A stretch of DNA of 64,000 bases, taken from Hyphococcus formosus. GTDB taxonomy: Bacteria > Pseudomonadota > Alphaproteobacteria > Caulobacterales > Parvularculaceae. Made by a program: the position numbers and the translations under genes. Position 1 is the stretch's first letter, and the number at the start of each line of letters is the position of its first letter. A model generated the notes under the pieces. It had not been told where the DNA came from. It made no database searches and saw only the letters and a list, made by a program, of their open reading frames with translations. The DNA is taken from the NCBI RefSeq assembly GCF_046736345.1, contig NZ_CP157210.1:1364001-1428000 (forward strand), in the 5' to 3' direction. Shown piece after piece: positions 18,688 through 27,142 of this stretch.

Positions 18688-19713
18688 CTATCCCCAAATT
18701 AACGACGATGGCGGCGATACCCAACCATCGCGATACTGCATCGCCGGATCGCGATCTTCACCAATCAACAAAGGCGCATCCAGATCTACAAAAACACATT
18801 TTTGCGCAATGTAAAAAGCCGGTGCCATGGCGAGCGAAGTGCCAAGCATACAGCCAACCATCGGCTGAAGCCCCTTGGCGAGCGCTCCGTCAAGTAAACG
18901 TAGAGCTTCGGTGAAGCCGCCTGTTTTATCCAGTTTGATATTCACCACATCATAGCGTTTGGCAACATGCGCGAGATCCGTAGATACATGGCACGATTCA
19001 TCCGCGCCGATGAGCGTATGGTGCTCAGCTATTTCGAGTAAACCATCACCTTTTACGGGTAATGGCTGTTCAAGCATCGCGATACCGGCCTCGGCGACCG
19101 ATTTTTGCAACGACGCAAATAATTCACCCGTCCAATATTCGTTCACATCAGCGATAAGTATCTTATCTGGAGCGGCAGCGCGAACGGCCTTTACCCGCTC
19201 AAGATCGCCCTCGCCCCCAAGCTTTAATTTTAACTTCGAGAAATTCAGCGCGGTGCTGGCTTGTTCGGCCATCACTTCCGGGGCAGCAAAACTGATTGTA
19301 AAAACCGTTTCCACCGGACGCGGTGCGTCAATGCCGATTAGATCATATATCGGTCTGCCCAGAGCCTTCGCAGCAAAATCCCAAACTGCGCAATCGACCG
19401 CATTTCGCGCGGCACCAGCGGGTAGACGATCATGGATCGCGACCCAGCTTTCACCGCACTTTATGAGATCGAGGAAAGAATTGACCTGCTCGACGACACT
19501 CTCTGGCGTCTCACCATAATGCGCTACGGGACAGGACTCCCCCATCCCTTTCACGCCTCCACCGGATAGCTCGACGACAACGAGCGTGATTTCGGTCTCT
19601 GCGCCGCGCGCAATGATGAAAGGCGTTTTCAGCTTCCATGACTCAGCGCGTACCGTTGCGCTTTCAATTGTCGGTAAATCAAGCGCCGCTATTCGCGTTA
19701 AAGGATCAATCAC
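18688..19713 (-). CDS. dgcA: Enolase-superfamily dipeptide epimerase / DgcA-like racemase
   Basis: A 341-residue member of the muconate-lactonising/dipeptide-epimerase branch. Active-site residues are visible: K162-x-K164 (in KLKLKLGG), metal ligands D189 (IADVNEYW), E215 (LEQP) and D238 (GADES), and the opposite-face lysine near 260 (NIKLDKTGG). The VGCMLGTSLAMAPA segment is typical of L-Ala-D/L-Glu epimerases and of DgcA, which racemises N-acetyl-D-glutamate. A DgcN-like gene is at 7772-8860. The GTG start overlaps the permease stop (GTGA), so the two are coupled. Either murein-dipeptide recycling or D-glutamate use fits; the DgcN neighbour favours the latter. Confidence 0.85.
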   Translation of the reverse strand: MIDPLTRIAALDLPTIESATVRAESWKLKTPFIIARGAETEITLVVVELSGGGVKGMGESCPVAHYGETPESVVEQVNSFLDLIKCGESWVAIHDRLPAGAARNAVDCAVWDFAAKALGRPIYDLIGIDAPRPVETVFTISFAAPEVMAEQASTALNFSKLKLKLGGEGDLERVKAVRAAAPDKILIADVNEYWTGELFASLQKSVAEAGIAMLEQPLPVKGDGLLEIAEHHTLIGADESCHVSTDLAHVAKRYDVVNIKLDKTGGFTEALRLLDGALAKGLQPMVGCMLGTSLAMAPAFYIAQKCVFVDLDAPLLIGEDRDPAMQYRDGWVSPPSSLIWG

Positions 19714-21281
19714 GAACGCGCTCCGGAAATAACTTGCACGCCGTTTTCGACTTCTATCGATTCCACCGAACCCATCCGCGAATTACGATATCCGTAAAAG
19801 ACATAAATCGATGCACCCACGCCAATAAACCCAGCCAACAACAATACCGGTAGCGGATTTCCGTTTTGGGCCTTGGATACGAGGTCAAGGATCAGCGGCG
19901 TAATCATGAACAGGCACATGAAAATACCGAACGCAGGTACATAACCGATCCAGTAACCCCGGATTCTGAATCCACCAAACGGGACCTTGAATGGGCGCTC
20001 CAATTCAGGTGCAGTATTCCGTAGGCTAATCACTGAGAGACAAACGATGCTGAATGTTGCCGCGACGCCGATGCTAATCAGGTCTCCAAGTAGCGTGATG
20101 GGCAATGCACCAGCAGCAAACGCCATACAGGACGCAATAATGATCGTGCCCACCCAGGGCGTTTGATGCTTTTTGTGTAAGCGCATAAAGGCTTGAGGCA
20201 ACAAACCGTCACGCGCCATAGCGAAGAATATCCGCGACTGACCATAGCAAGTGGACATAAGAATAGACGTCAGGCCAATCACCGCGCCAACTTTGACAAA
20301 GAACAGAAGCCAAGGCTTACCGATGTGATCGACCGCCAATGCCAATGGATCTGGCACATTAAGCTCACGGAACGGAACGATCCCAATCAGCACTGCGGCG
20401 ACGGCCATATAAATCAACGTACACACTGCCAGCGAGCCAAGAATGCCAATCGGCAGGTCACGTTGCGGTTTCTTCGCCTCGGCGGCTGCAGTCGATACGG
20501 TTTCAAAACCGATATAGGCGAAAAAGATCATCGACGCAGCGCGAAACACACCTTGCCATCCATAGGCAAATCCGCCCTCATTTTCCGGGATCAATGGCGA
20601 GAAGTGATCGGGGATGATCGAGCTAAACCCGAAAGCAACAAAAACCAACAGGACGAGAATTTTCAATAGAACAATCGAGCTATTTACAATCGCGAAATTG
20701 CGCAACCCGAATAAAAGGGGTGTCGCCATTATAAGTACCGCAATAGCCGCGATTAAATTGATGCCGCCCCCGGCAACAAAGGAATAACCGCCACTTGTTG
20801 GAATCGACTGCACAAAAGGTGTCGATAACGCTTCGGGAATGACAATGCCGAAACTCGCCAGCAAGCTCACGAAGTAGCCGGAAAAACCGACCGCGACTAA
20901 CGAGCCTGCAACACCATATTCCAGAACCAATAGCCAACCCAATATCCATGCAGGCAACTCGCCAAGTGTCGAATAGGCATAAACATAGGCAGAGCCGGTC
21001 ACGGGCATACTTGACGCCAATTCCGAATAACAAAGCCCGGCAAAAACGCAGGCAAAGCCGGCAATGACAAATGAAAACAAAACGCCTGGCCCCGCGAAGC
21101 TTGCTGCAGCCGCGCCGGTCAATACATAAATGCCTGCGCCAATAATTGAACCAACGCCCAATAACAGCAAAGCGAGCGGACCTAGGCTTCTTTTAAGCCC
21201 ATCATCCGCCGATCCCTTTTCTGGCAAGGAGCATGGCTTTTTTACGAATAACGAATTTTTACGCCTGATTATGCCGCCCAT
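19710..21281 (-). CDS. APC-superfamily amino-acid permease (YfnA/CAT type)
   Basis: A 523-residue polytopic protein with about 12-14 hydrophobic segments. The first membrane segment holds the signature GVGSIIGAGIYVLTG, the unwound substrate-binding helix of APC transporters. SGTAYVYAY-like (here TGSAYVYAYSTLGE) and FFAYIGFETVSTAAAEAKKP, both typical of cationic/neutral amino-acid permeases, follow. The AAGG-type ribosome site before 21281 is strong. It lies between an esterase and the epimerase in one operon, so it probably brings in an amino acid released by the exported hydrolases. Confidence 0.92.
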   Translation of the reverse strand: MGGIIRRKNSLFVKKPCSLPEKGSADDGLKRSLGPLALLLLGVGSIIGAGIYVLTGAAAASFAGPGVLFSFVIAGFACVFAGLCYSELASSMPVTGSAYVYAYSTLGELPAWILGWLLVLEYGVAGSLVAVGFSGYFVSLLASFGIVIPEALSTPFVQSIPTSGGYSFVAGGGINLIAAIAVLIMATPLLFGLRNFAIVNSSIVLLKILVLLVFVAFGFSSIIPDHFSPLIPENEGGFAYGWQGVFRAASMIFFAYIGFETVSTAAAEAKKPQRDLPIGILGSLAVCTLIYMAVAAVLIGIVPFRELNVPDPLALAVDHIGKPWLLFFVKVGAVIGLTSILMSTCYGQSRIFFAMARDGLLPQAFMRLHKKHQTPWVGTIIIASCMAFAAGALPITLLGDLISIGVAATFSIVCLSVISLRNTAPELERPFKVPFGGFRIRGYWIGYVPAFGIFMCLFMITPLILDLVSKAQNGNPLPVLLLAGFIGVGASIYVFYGYRNSRMGSVESIEVENGVQVISGARS

Positions 21282-21297
21282 TTTTTGTCCTTACCTT

Positions 21298-22266
21298 TTA
21301 GGAGTATAGTTTCTTCGAAAGCCAGTCAGATGATAGCTGCAAGGCTTCATCTGCGAGTTTGGAAATAGACACAGCTTCGAGAAAACTATGCGTCGCCGTT
21401 TCGTAAATTGAGAACTCTACATCATTCCCTGCAAGGATCATTTTTTCGACCATCCGTTTATTGCTATCGGCCAATGGGTCGCAAGCGGGAATAACGTGAT
21501 AACTTGGCGGCATGGCATCCAAGCGGGCCGCCATCGGGAACGCCAGTGGCTCTTCAGTAAAAGCCGTCTCGCCAACATAATTGTCCCAATACATTTGCAG
21601 TTCTTCAGAAGTGAGTAATTCCCCTGCACCGCCATAGAGCCGATGGGATTCTGTCGATTTATCGAGTTCGAAAAATCCATAGTTTAAAATAAGGGCCTTG
21701 ATTGGCGATGGCCCTATTTGCTCGCGATACATTAAACACGTCGCAACACACAGATTTGCACCAGCGGAATCGCCTGCCATCGCCAGGCGGCGTTTGTCTA
21801 TACCCAGTTCCGTTGCATTTTCACTGAGCCAATCAATGACCGAGACGGTTTCATTGAGCGCCGTTGGATATTTGAATTCCGGAGACAAGGAATAATCAAT
21901 ACCGATAACGACAACACCAGCACGATGTGCATATTCGCGCATCAATCGGTCATGTGTATCGAGACTGAAATACGTAAATCCGCCGCCATGCAAATAAACA
22001 AGGCCAGCACATTTCTCACGAAGGTTAGCTGGTCGTATAATTCTTATGCCGATCGTTCCTTCGGTCGTTTCGATTGAACGATCATCGCGCGCGACCTCCG
22101 GCCCGCCAGCGGTCCATCGTTCTCTTAATTTTTCGGCTAATGCCCGCTGTTCGTTCAGGCTTAAAGAATGCGCCGCATTATCAACACTGCCGCCCGCCAG
22201 AATGTCTGAAACAAATTGCTGAATTTCCGGATCAACCGAAGGAGAGCTACTAATTTTTTCCTGCAT
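21298..22266 (-). CDS. Alpha/beta-hydrolase esterase, HSL family
   Basis: A 322-residue cytoplasmic enzyme of the hormone-sensitive-lipase group. The oxyanion motif HGGG is at 93-96, the nucleophile S167 lies in GDSAG, and an Asp (in ACDPLADS) and a His (in ATHSFLEA) complete the triad. It starts the operon leading to the permease, epimerase and PaiB-like protein; the next gene follows after 16 bp. No Shine-Dalgarno sequence is visible. Instead a long nested inverted repeat (22272-22329) ends five bases before the ATG. The substrate is not predictable beyond a short acyl ester. Confidence 0.9.
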   Translation of the reverse strand: MQEKISSSPSVDPEIQQFVSDILAGGSVDNAAHSLSLNEQRALAEKLRERWTAGGPEVARDDRSIETTEGTIGIRIIRPANLREKCAGLVYLHGGGFTYFSLDTHDRLMREYAHRAGVVVIGIDYSLSPEFKYPTALNETVSVIDWLSENATELGIDKRRLAMAGDSAGANLCVATCLMYREQIGPSPIKALILNYGFFELDKSTESHRLYGGAGELLTSEELQMYWDNYVGETAFTEEPLAFPMAARLDAMPPSYHVIPACDPLADSNKRMVEKMILAGNDVEFSIYETATHSFLEAVSISKLADEALQLSSDWLSKKLYS

Positions 22267-22271
22267 ATAAA

Positions 22272-22329
22272 CGCTATTTATCTTTCAATCACGCCGACAA
22301 AATAAATGTCTTGTGATTGCTAAATAGCG
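22272..22329 (-). repeat. Nested inverted repeat / leader hairpin upstream of the esterase
   Basis: Three stacked stems are seen: CGCTATTTA (22272-22280) with TAAATAGCG (22321-22329); CAATCAC (22286-22292) with GTGATTG (22313-22319); GACA (22296-22299) with TGTC (22307-22310) around a 7-base loop. The internal bulges are small. Its foot is five bases from the esterase start codon, so as RNA it would occupy the ribosome site; as DNA it could be a dimeric operator. Confidence 0.6.
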
Positions 22330-22603
22330 CAAACATTCTCTTGGCCTACATATGTAAAAGGGTCATTTAAAGGCTACTTTGGGCCGCGACGAAATCGCTG
22401 CCCCGCCAACGCTGCCGCCACACTTGATCCCTTCCTTGATCTCGCAAGCGCAAAAGCCTTACCTCGGCCCTGCCAGCATGCCATTGAATGAATTGACGGA
22501 ACGTTATGTTGCTTTGCCCCGTACATTCGCTGTCAACGCGCCCGTTAAATGCAGTTTTTTGCCCAAACCCGACAGCGGCACAACATGAATTATAGCTATG
22601 CTT

Positions 22604-22633
22604 TTCCCAGCTTATAGACATCAAAACTGGGAA
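22604..22633 (+). promoter_or_regulatory. Inverted repeat overlapping a ribosome binding site
   Basis: TTCCCAG (22604-22610) and CTGGGAA (22627-22633) are perfect complements with a 16-base loop. The right arm contains the GGGAA that serves as the Shine-Dalgarno of the gene starting at 22639. The structure could hide the site and reduce translation. Confidence 0.4.
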
Positions 22634-22638
22634 CCAAA

Positions 22639-23112
22639 ATGAAACGTGTACGGCACCGGCAACATTCTCTTCATCTTTTTTTACGCACCCTTTTCAGCGC
22701 ATTTATCCTAACCAGTATCGTTGCACCGACCGCATCAGCGCTTGAGACGGATAAGGCAAAAGCACAAACACGGCCGAATAAAGTCCTTATCGAAATTTAC
22801 CGAATTGCCCCTGGTAAACACAAGGCATTCCTAGAGGCGATCGAAAGCTTTGACGAGGCCAATGAGCGTGCGGGCTTACCGCCACGACAACTCTATGTTC
22901 ATAGCGACGGAGCGAACTGGGACTTCATGCTAATTCAGCCTGCCAGCACACCGCCGGAACATAAAGAAGCACTCAACAAAGCTTGGGACGATCTCGACCT
23001 TCCCTCTGGCGCGAAGTTTTTCATCTCCTTCCGTGAAAATATCGCCGAACATAGCGATACATTCGCATACGGACCGACGTCAGCTGGCGCTTTTCTGTCG
23101 TCACTCGACTAA
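22639..23112 (+). CDS. Exported 157-residue protein, possible dimeric alpha/beta-barrel fold
   Basis: It has a cleavable signal (about residues 1-34, ending ASALE) and one compact domain. The sequence clearly matches the 157-residue product of 58521-58994 along its length: YRIAPGKHKAFLEAI versus FRLAPGQTEAFIRSM, GLPPRQLYVHSDGANWDFML versus GQPPTQLFLHAGGEGWDVLL, and a shared tail around FREN/VREKMA. The pattern (strand, helix, strand, then Trp-Asp strand) resembles small ferredoxin-like dimeric barrels, but I recognise no named family. The gene precedes a Porin_5 porin; its twin also lies near outer-membrane genes. The role is unknown, perhaps periplasmic binding or modification of an imported molecule. 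Confidence 0.75.
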   Translation: MKRVRHRQHSLHLFLRTLFSAFILTSIVAPTASALETDKAKAQTRPNKVLIEIYRIAPGKHKAFLEAIESFDEANERAGLPPRQLYVHSDGANWDFMLIQPASTPPEHKEALNKAWDDLDLPSGAKFFISFRENIAEHSDTFAYGPTSAGAFLSSLD

Positions 23113-23120
23113 TTGAAGAA

Positions 23121-23158
23121 ATCGTGGGGCGTGTCTCCTAAACCGAGCGCCCCATGAT
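23121..23158 (+). terminator. Stem-loop after the 157-residue protein gene
   Basis: ATCGTGGGGCG (23121-23131) pairs with CGCCCCATGAT (23148-23158) through 11 positions including one G-T pair. It starts 8 bases after the stop codon. There is no T-run, so it may attenuate, not end, transcription into the porin. Confidence 0.4.
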
Positions 23159-23263
23159 TCTCATCGCCTCGAACCTTACTGTTCACTTATTCCGTTTGCT
23201 ATTTTTTTCGTCATGTATGTTCAACCAAACGCTCACAGAAGCAGTTCGAGGTCGCTTATTCCA

Positions 23264-24562
23264 ATGACTAAGAACCATCATATAGCAAAGTGCGTTTTCG
23301 CCATTGGCTGCGCGATTACCTATCCGGCAATGGCGCAAGGTCCGGCGGAAATTGCGCAAATCCGTGACGAATTACAATCGCTACAGCAACTTCAATTAGA
23401 GTTGGATGACCGCATTAATGAGTTAGAGGGCCGGCTAACGCAGAGCGAATCCGCATCTGAACATCATCCAGAGATAATTAAGGTTGCTCAGCTAAAACCG
23501 CGCCCCAAAGAACCCCCGCAACCTAAAGCTTCTCAAATTCGGCTTTCCTTGGGCGGCGATATGCGCGTTCGCTACGAGGCCAATTTTTCAAGCCATGATG
23601 ACTACAACCGTTCTCGCGGTGCTTTGCGCGCAAGGCTACGTGCAAAATATCTCGTGAACGATCACATTGCATTGGGTGGGCAACTCAGCACTGGCGATCC
23701 CGATGACCCAAATAGCGGCGATATTACCCTTTCTAATTTCGTCGATGACTTTCAAGTCAGTTTGGACAAAGCGTATATTCGATCGCAGTTGGGCGGTCTG
23801 AACCTCGTCGCTGGCAAGTTTTCGAACCCATTCGATCGGACAGATAGAATTTGGGACGGCGATGTAAATCCGCAAGGGATAAGCGGTAGTTTTGATTTGC
23901 TCGAATCGGAATCGGATAGTCTAAAGGCGCATACTCTTGTTTTCCTTATAGACGAAGAACCTGTAGGAGAAGACGCAGCAATGGTTGGTGGACAGATTGA
24001 ATTGGTTCATCAATTTCAGCCATCTTTCCGAACGCATTTGTCTATCGGATATTACGATTATCGCTTGCACAATACGAATAATGCGGACCTAGGTGATATT
24101 CGCACAAATCGATATCTAAACGGTGCCTTTTTATCGAATTTCGAGATTTTATCCCTAATCGCGCGCGCGAATTGGACAATATCCGAGCAATGGCCCCTCG
24201 AAATCAGCGGCGATTATTCTCATAATTTTGGTGCCATACGAACAAACGGCACCCATACAGACGATTCATTCGGAATCGATTTACGCGCTGGCAAATTGTC
24301 CCGCCGAGGCGACAGCCGCTATTCGTATGGCTACGCAGAGTCGGACGTCGATTCGACGATCGCAGCTTTTGCACAGGATAATATCGATTTTGGCACAAAC
24401 TATATCCTGCATAGCCTGACATTCGACTATGCGCTGTCCTCATCGCTCTATTTCAATGGCAGCCTTTACCATTACCGATTGAAAGACATGCAATTCGCAC
24501 CCTTCGGGGAAGGAACCGAATGGCGAAACCGGCTTCGCCTGAACCTTATGGCGAAATTTTAG
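23264..24562 (+). CDS. Porin_5-type putative porin (module 1)
   Basis: From the ATG at 23264 it has 432 residues. A signal peptide ends AMAQG; a coiled-coil segment (about residues 27-60, IAQIRDELQSLQQLQLELDD) follows, then a Pro/Lys linker, then a beta barrel ending MAKF. The barrel carries the conserved GGDMRVRYEANF opening, STGDPDDPNS and NPFDRTDRIWDGDVNPQG. The last is shared with the porins at 52332 and, less closely, 41035. A trimerising periplasmic coiled coil before the barrel is usual in this family. The substrate is unknown. An upstream ATG at 23213 is in frame but delays the signal sequence. Confidence 0.85.
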   Translation: MTKNHHIAKCVFAIGCAITYPAMAQGPAEIAQIRDELQSLQQLQLELDDRINELEGRLTQSESASEHHPEIIKVAQLKPRPKEPPQPKASQIRLSLGGDMRVRYEANFSSHDDYNRSRGALRARLRAKYLVNDHIALGGQLSTGDPDDPNSGDITLSNFVDDFQVSLDKAYIRSQLGGLNLVAGKFSNPFDRTDRIWDGDVNPQGISGSFDLLESESDSLKAHTLVFLIDEEPVGEDAAMVGGQIELVHQFQPSFRTHLSIGYYDYRLHNTNNADLGDIRTNRYLNGAFLSNFEILSLIARANWTISEQWPLEISGDYSHNFGAIRTNGTHTDDSFGIDLRAGKLSRRGDSRYSYGYAESDVDSTIAAFAQDNIDFGTNYILHSLTFDYALSSSLYFNGSLYHYRLKDMQFAPFGEGTEWRNRLRLNLMAKF

Positions 24563-24638
24563 CTCGGCCCAAAAGTACCATCAGGCAATTGATAGAAAAC
24601 AACACGAAATTCAAATCTCGGATTAAGCGGATAACAAA

Positions 24639-25787
24639 ATGATTTTTCTCTCTGTACTTGGTTCAATGATAGCCAGCAACGCGGCAGCACCGGTCGAACC
24701 TTATACCGATGATCCCGCGATCGTGTTTGAACTCGATTATACATCTGACATTTGGGGAAATGTCTCTGGTGGCACCGAAGCCGGGGTCCGCTATCTAAAC
24801 AATGTCGATGCAACACTCGAACTCGATCTCAACAAACTTGGCATCATGCCGAATACCACAATTTTTCTTTACGGCCTTTATAATAATGGCGAAGCTTTTT
24901 CCGGCGATCTCGCTGGTGATGCGCAAGTCATCAGCAATATTGAAGCTCCTGTTGAGGCCATCCGGCTCTACGAAGCATGGATCGAACATGAGTTCTGGGA
25001 TGGATTAGTCTCCCTCCGCGCGGGCCTTTATGACGTAAATTCCGAATTCGATGCACTGGAAACATCGTCACTATTTATAAATAGTGCACATGGCATCGGC
25101 ACTGAAATCGGCCAGACCGGCGAAAACGGGCCATCAATTTTCCCGATCACTTCTCTCGGTGCACGCGCATCCATCAAACTAAGCGACAATTGGACATTTC
25201 GCTCGGCAGTTCTCGATGCCACGCCGGGCGACCCAAACGCATTGAAGCGGACAGCCGTATCGTTGAATGACGGCGCACTCATATTTAATGAGCTCGAATA
25301 TAAACTACCCAAGCTCAAGGTCATTGCCGGGCACTGGCGATACACAAATTCTTTCGAAACTTTCGACGGTGATTTAACCGACGGCAATGCTGGCTATTAT
25401 GCACGAGGTGAAGCCGTCATCCGCGGCGATCATTTTGAGGATACTAACGCGGTATCCATTTTTGCACGGTTAGGAAATGCGATCGATCAGCATAACGACT
25501 TCCAATTTTTTTACTCGGCTGGTGTTGTCATGAACAGTGCGCTCCTTGAAGGTGACAAGCTCGGTCTCGCTGTGGCGATCGCAGAAACATCAGCGGAGCG
25601 AAAACGCACCGATCCGCTCGCGCTACCCAATGAGACCGCGATAGAGCTCACCTATGCTGTCGATATCTCGGAACGAATTCAACTCCAACCGGACATTCAA
25701 TACATTATCTCTCCGGGTGCTGATGGCCACACAAGGAAAGATGTTCTTGCCTTTGGCTTGCGTAGCGTATTCCGTTTGGGGCCATAA
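24639..25787 (+). CDS. OprB-family carbohydrate-type porin
   Basis: A 382-residue protein with a short signal (MIFLSVLGSMIASNAAA) and the OprB signature segments: FELDYTSDIWGNVSGG, RYLNNVDATLELDLNKLG, VEAIRLYEAWIEHEFWDG, LRAGLYDVNSEFD and the late IQLQPDIQYIISPGA. It ends FRLGP. OprB proteins form carbohydrate-selective channels, though distant members vary. It lies 76 bp behind the Porin_5 porin on the same strand, so the two channels are probably co-expressed and complete the uptake set of module 1. Confidence 0.9.
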   Translation: MIFLSVLGSMIASNAAAPVEPYTDDPAIVFELDYTSDIWGNVSGGTEAGVRYLNNVDATLELDLNKLGIMPNTTIFLYGLYNNGEAFSGDLAGDAQVISNIEAPVEAIRLYEAWIEHEFWDGLVSLRAGLYDVNSEFDALETSSLFINSAHGIGTEIGQTGENGPSIFPITSLGARASIKLSDNWTFRSAVLDATPGDPNALKRTAVSLNDGALIFNELEYKLPKLKVIAGHWRYTNSFETFDGDLTDGNAGYYARGEAVIRGDHFEDTNAVSIFARLGNAIDQHNDFQFFYSAGVVMNSALLEGDKLGLAVAIAETSAERKRTDPLALPNETAIELTYAVDISERIQLQPDIQYIISPGADGHTRKDVLAFGLRSVFRLGP

Positions 25788-25917
25788 TAGTTCACCTGTA
25801 ACAGATCTATTTCCGATAAATCAATGCTGACCCGAATAGGCATTAATGTCGGTCAGGTTGAACCGCCGAACGTCGTAATCGCTAAGTAACGCATACGGTA
25901 CAGACCCCGTCAGGATT

Positions 25918-26163
25918 TTATCCCAAATTCAAACGCCTTACTCTGTGTCCTGGCGCCTTCACATGTAAGCGAGCTCGCCGAACAACATGCATTGTCAATT
26001 TCAACATTCGCGCTCTCCGATTGGCATCGTAGCTGGCTTTCACGCACTTTATAAACCAATGGCGTACAGAGACCGCTTCAAACAACGATACCCCCAGAAA
26101 CGGACCGCTGGCTCCGACTAACCGCCTGTTCAGGTATTCGCTAAACGCATCTGTTGCATTCAT
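25918..26163 (-). CDS. Possible 81-residue basic protein, no recognised family
   Basis: The ATG is preceded by GGGAG only four bases away, a strong site at a short spacing. The product is Arg/Lys-rich toward the C-terminus (SYDANRRARMLKLTMHVVRR) with no signal or known motif. It could be a small gene, the remnant of a decayed one, or chance. The frame carries no evidence of conservation within the window. Confidence 0.22.
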   Translation of the reverse strand: MNATDAFSEYLNRRLVGASGPFLGVSLFEAVSVRHWFIKCVKASYDANRRARMLKLTMHVVRRARLHVKAPGHRVRRLNLG

Positions 26164-26241
26164 TTAACTCCCAACTTTTGGTCTATCCACGCTTGCGATG
26201 GTAAGATAACACCTCGCAAAATTAGGAGTATTAAAAGTCGA

Positions 26242-26310
26242 CCCCGCCGACCGTTAAACCGCCGGCGGGGCACAGCAGCGCTCCTGCAAGGGTGGGGAAA
26301 TTTGGAGCGC
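26242..26310 (-). terminator. Two stem-loops ending the SapC/TpsA transcription unit
   Basis: Reading the minus strand beyond the SapC stop, GCGCTCC/GGAGCGC arms (26304-26310 with 26278-26284) come first. An 8-bp perfect GC stem CCCCGCCG/CGGCGGGG (26263-26270 with 26242-26249) follows, and then TCGACTTTT. The second has the better terminator form, though the T-run is short and displaced. Confidence 0.5.
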
Positions 26311-26324
26311 GCAAAGAGTAATTA

Positions 26325-27074
26325 TTATGATCGCTCCGCTTGCCGGCCCATTAATCGCTGAAAACGATCAATCGAAGTAAGGTGTAAATAGACCAGACCT
26401 AACCAGCCCTTTTTATTCCAATCCAGAATTGTCGCCTCCGGCAGAGCATCAAACCGTTGAGGGTCCACAATCCTAAATCCGGCAACACCTAATTTATCGC
26501 CGCTTACCGGGAGCGTAACGTCAGCCCTACGGTCGACCAATATATCGGCCTCTATCAGTGCTTGTCCGAATTTCTTGGTGACAATTACATCGCTGTGAAA
26601 TCGTTCACAAAAGCGCACCAAATTTTCGAGCGGTGCCGAAGGCTTGCCGTCTTCGAACAGAGCAATTCCTTCTGGTTCCTGATTGTCGTTCATATTGCTG
26701 TTGATTATTCGCTCGCTGGCGGAATCGATCATCAGGACTGGAGCATTCTCCGATTGTACCTGAATGCTACCGAATGGGTATCGTCGAACATAAGCAGGGA
26801 TATATAATAATGGATCCCACTGTCCATCTAACACTGAGAGGTTTTCCCCCTTCAACCCTAACAGTGCAATCGGCGCCGCAGTCTCTCCGGCAAATAGAAT
26901 TGGATAATCATGGCACGCCATAGAAAATTCTGTCGCGGTGACCGGGGCGACCACCGTATCAGAGGCGAAACTATAATCGCCTTCACGAATTCTCCAATTT
27001 GCGTGCTCCTTCGTAGAGAGAACGACGGGCTTTTTGTAGAATAACGGAAGTTTTTCCTGTGAAGAGTTACTCAT
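26325..27074 (-). CDS. SapC family protein
   Basis: A 249-residue protein without a signal peptide. The SapC signature runs from about residue 10: LFYKKPVVLSTKEHANWRIR, then the FPILFAGE-like segment (here DYPILFAGETAAPIALLGL), WDPLLYIPAYVRRYPF and, toward the end, WNKKGWLGLVYLHLTSIDRF. The family is named for a gene next to Campylobacter S-layer genes; its biochemical role is not known, and relatives often sit beside outer-membrane receptor loci. It follows the giant exoprotein after 68 bp on the same strand and before stem-loops, so it is probably the last gene of that operon. Confidence 0.85.
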   Translation of the reverse strand: MSNSSQEKLPLFYKKPVVLSTKEHANWRIREGDYSFASDTVVAPVTATEFSMACHDYPILFAGETAAPIALLGLKGENLSVLDGQWDPLLYIPAYVRRYPFGSIQVQSENAPVLMIDSASERIINSNMNDNQEPEGIALFEDGKPSAPLENLVRFCERFHSDVIVTKKFGQALIEADILVDRRADVTLPVSGDKLGVAGFRIVDPQRFDALPEATILDWNKKGWLGLVYLHLTSIDRFQRLMGRQAERS

Positions 27075-27142
27075 AATATTACTTTCTTTTACTCAGACGC
27101 CTTGCGTCAGCCAATATTAGCTGACGCCTCAAGTAGGCCCGT

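Larger units (their letters stand above)
25788..26324. other. 537-bp region between OprB and SapC genes
   Basis: The convergent OprB and SapC genes flank this stretch. It contains one weakly supported minus-strand frame (25918-26163) and two GC-rich stem-loops close to the SapC end. I see no RNA gene or mobile-element ends. Confidence 0.4.
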
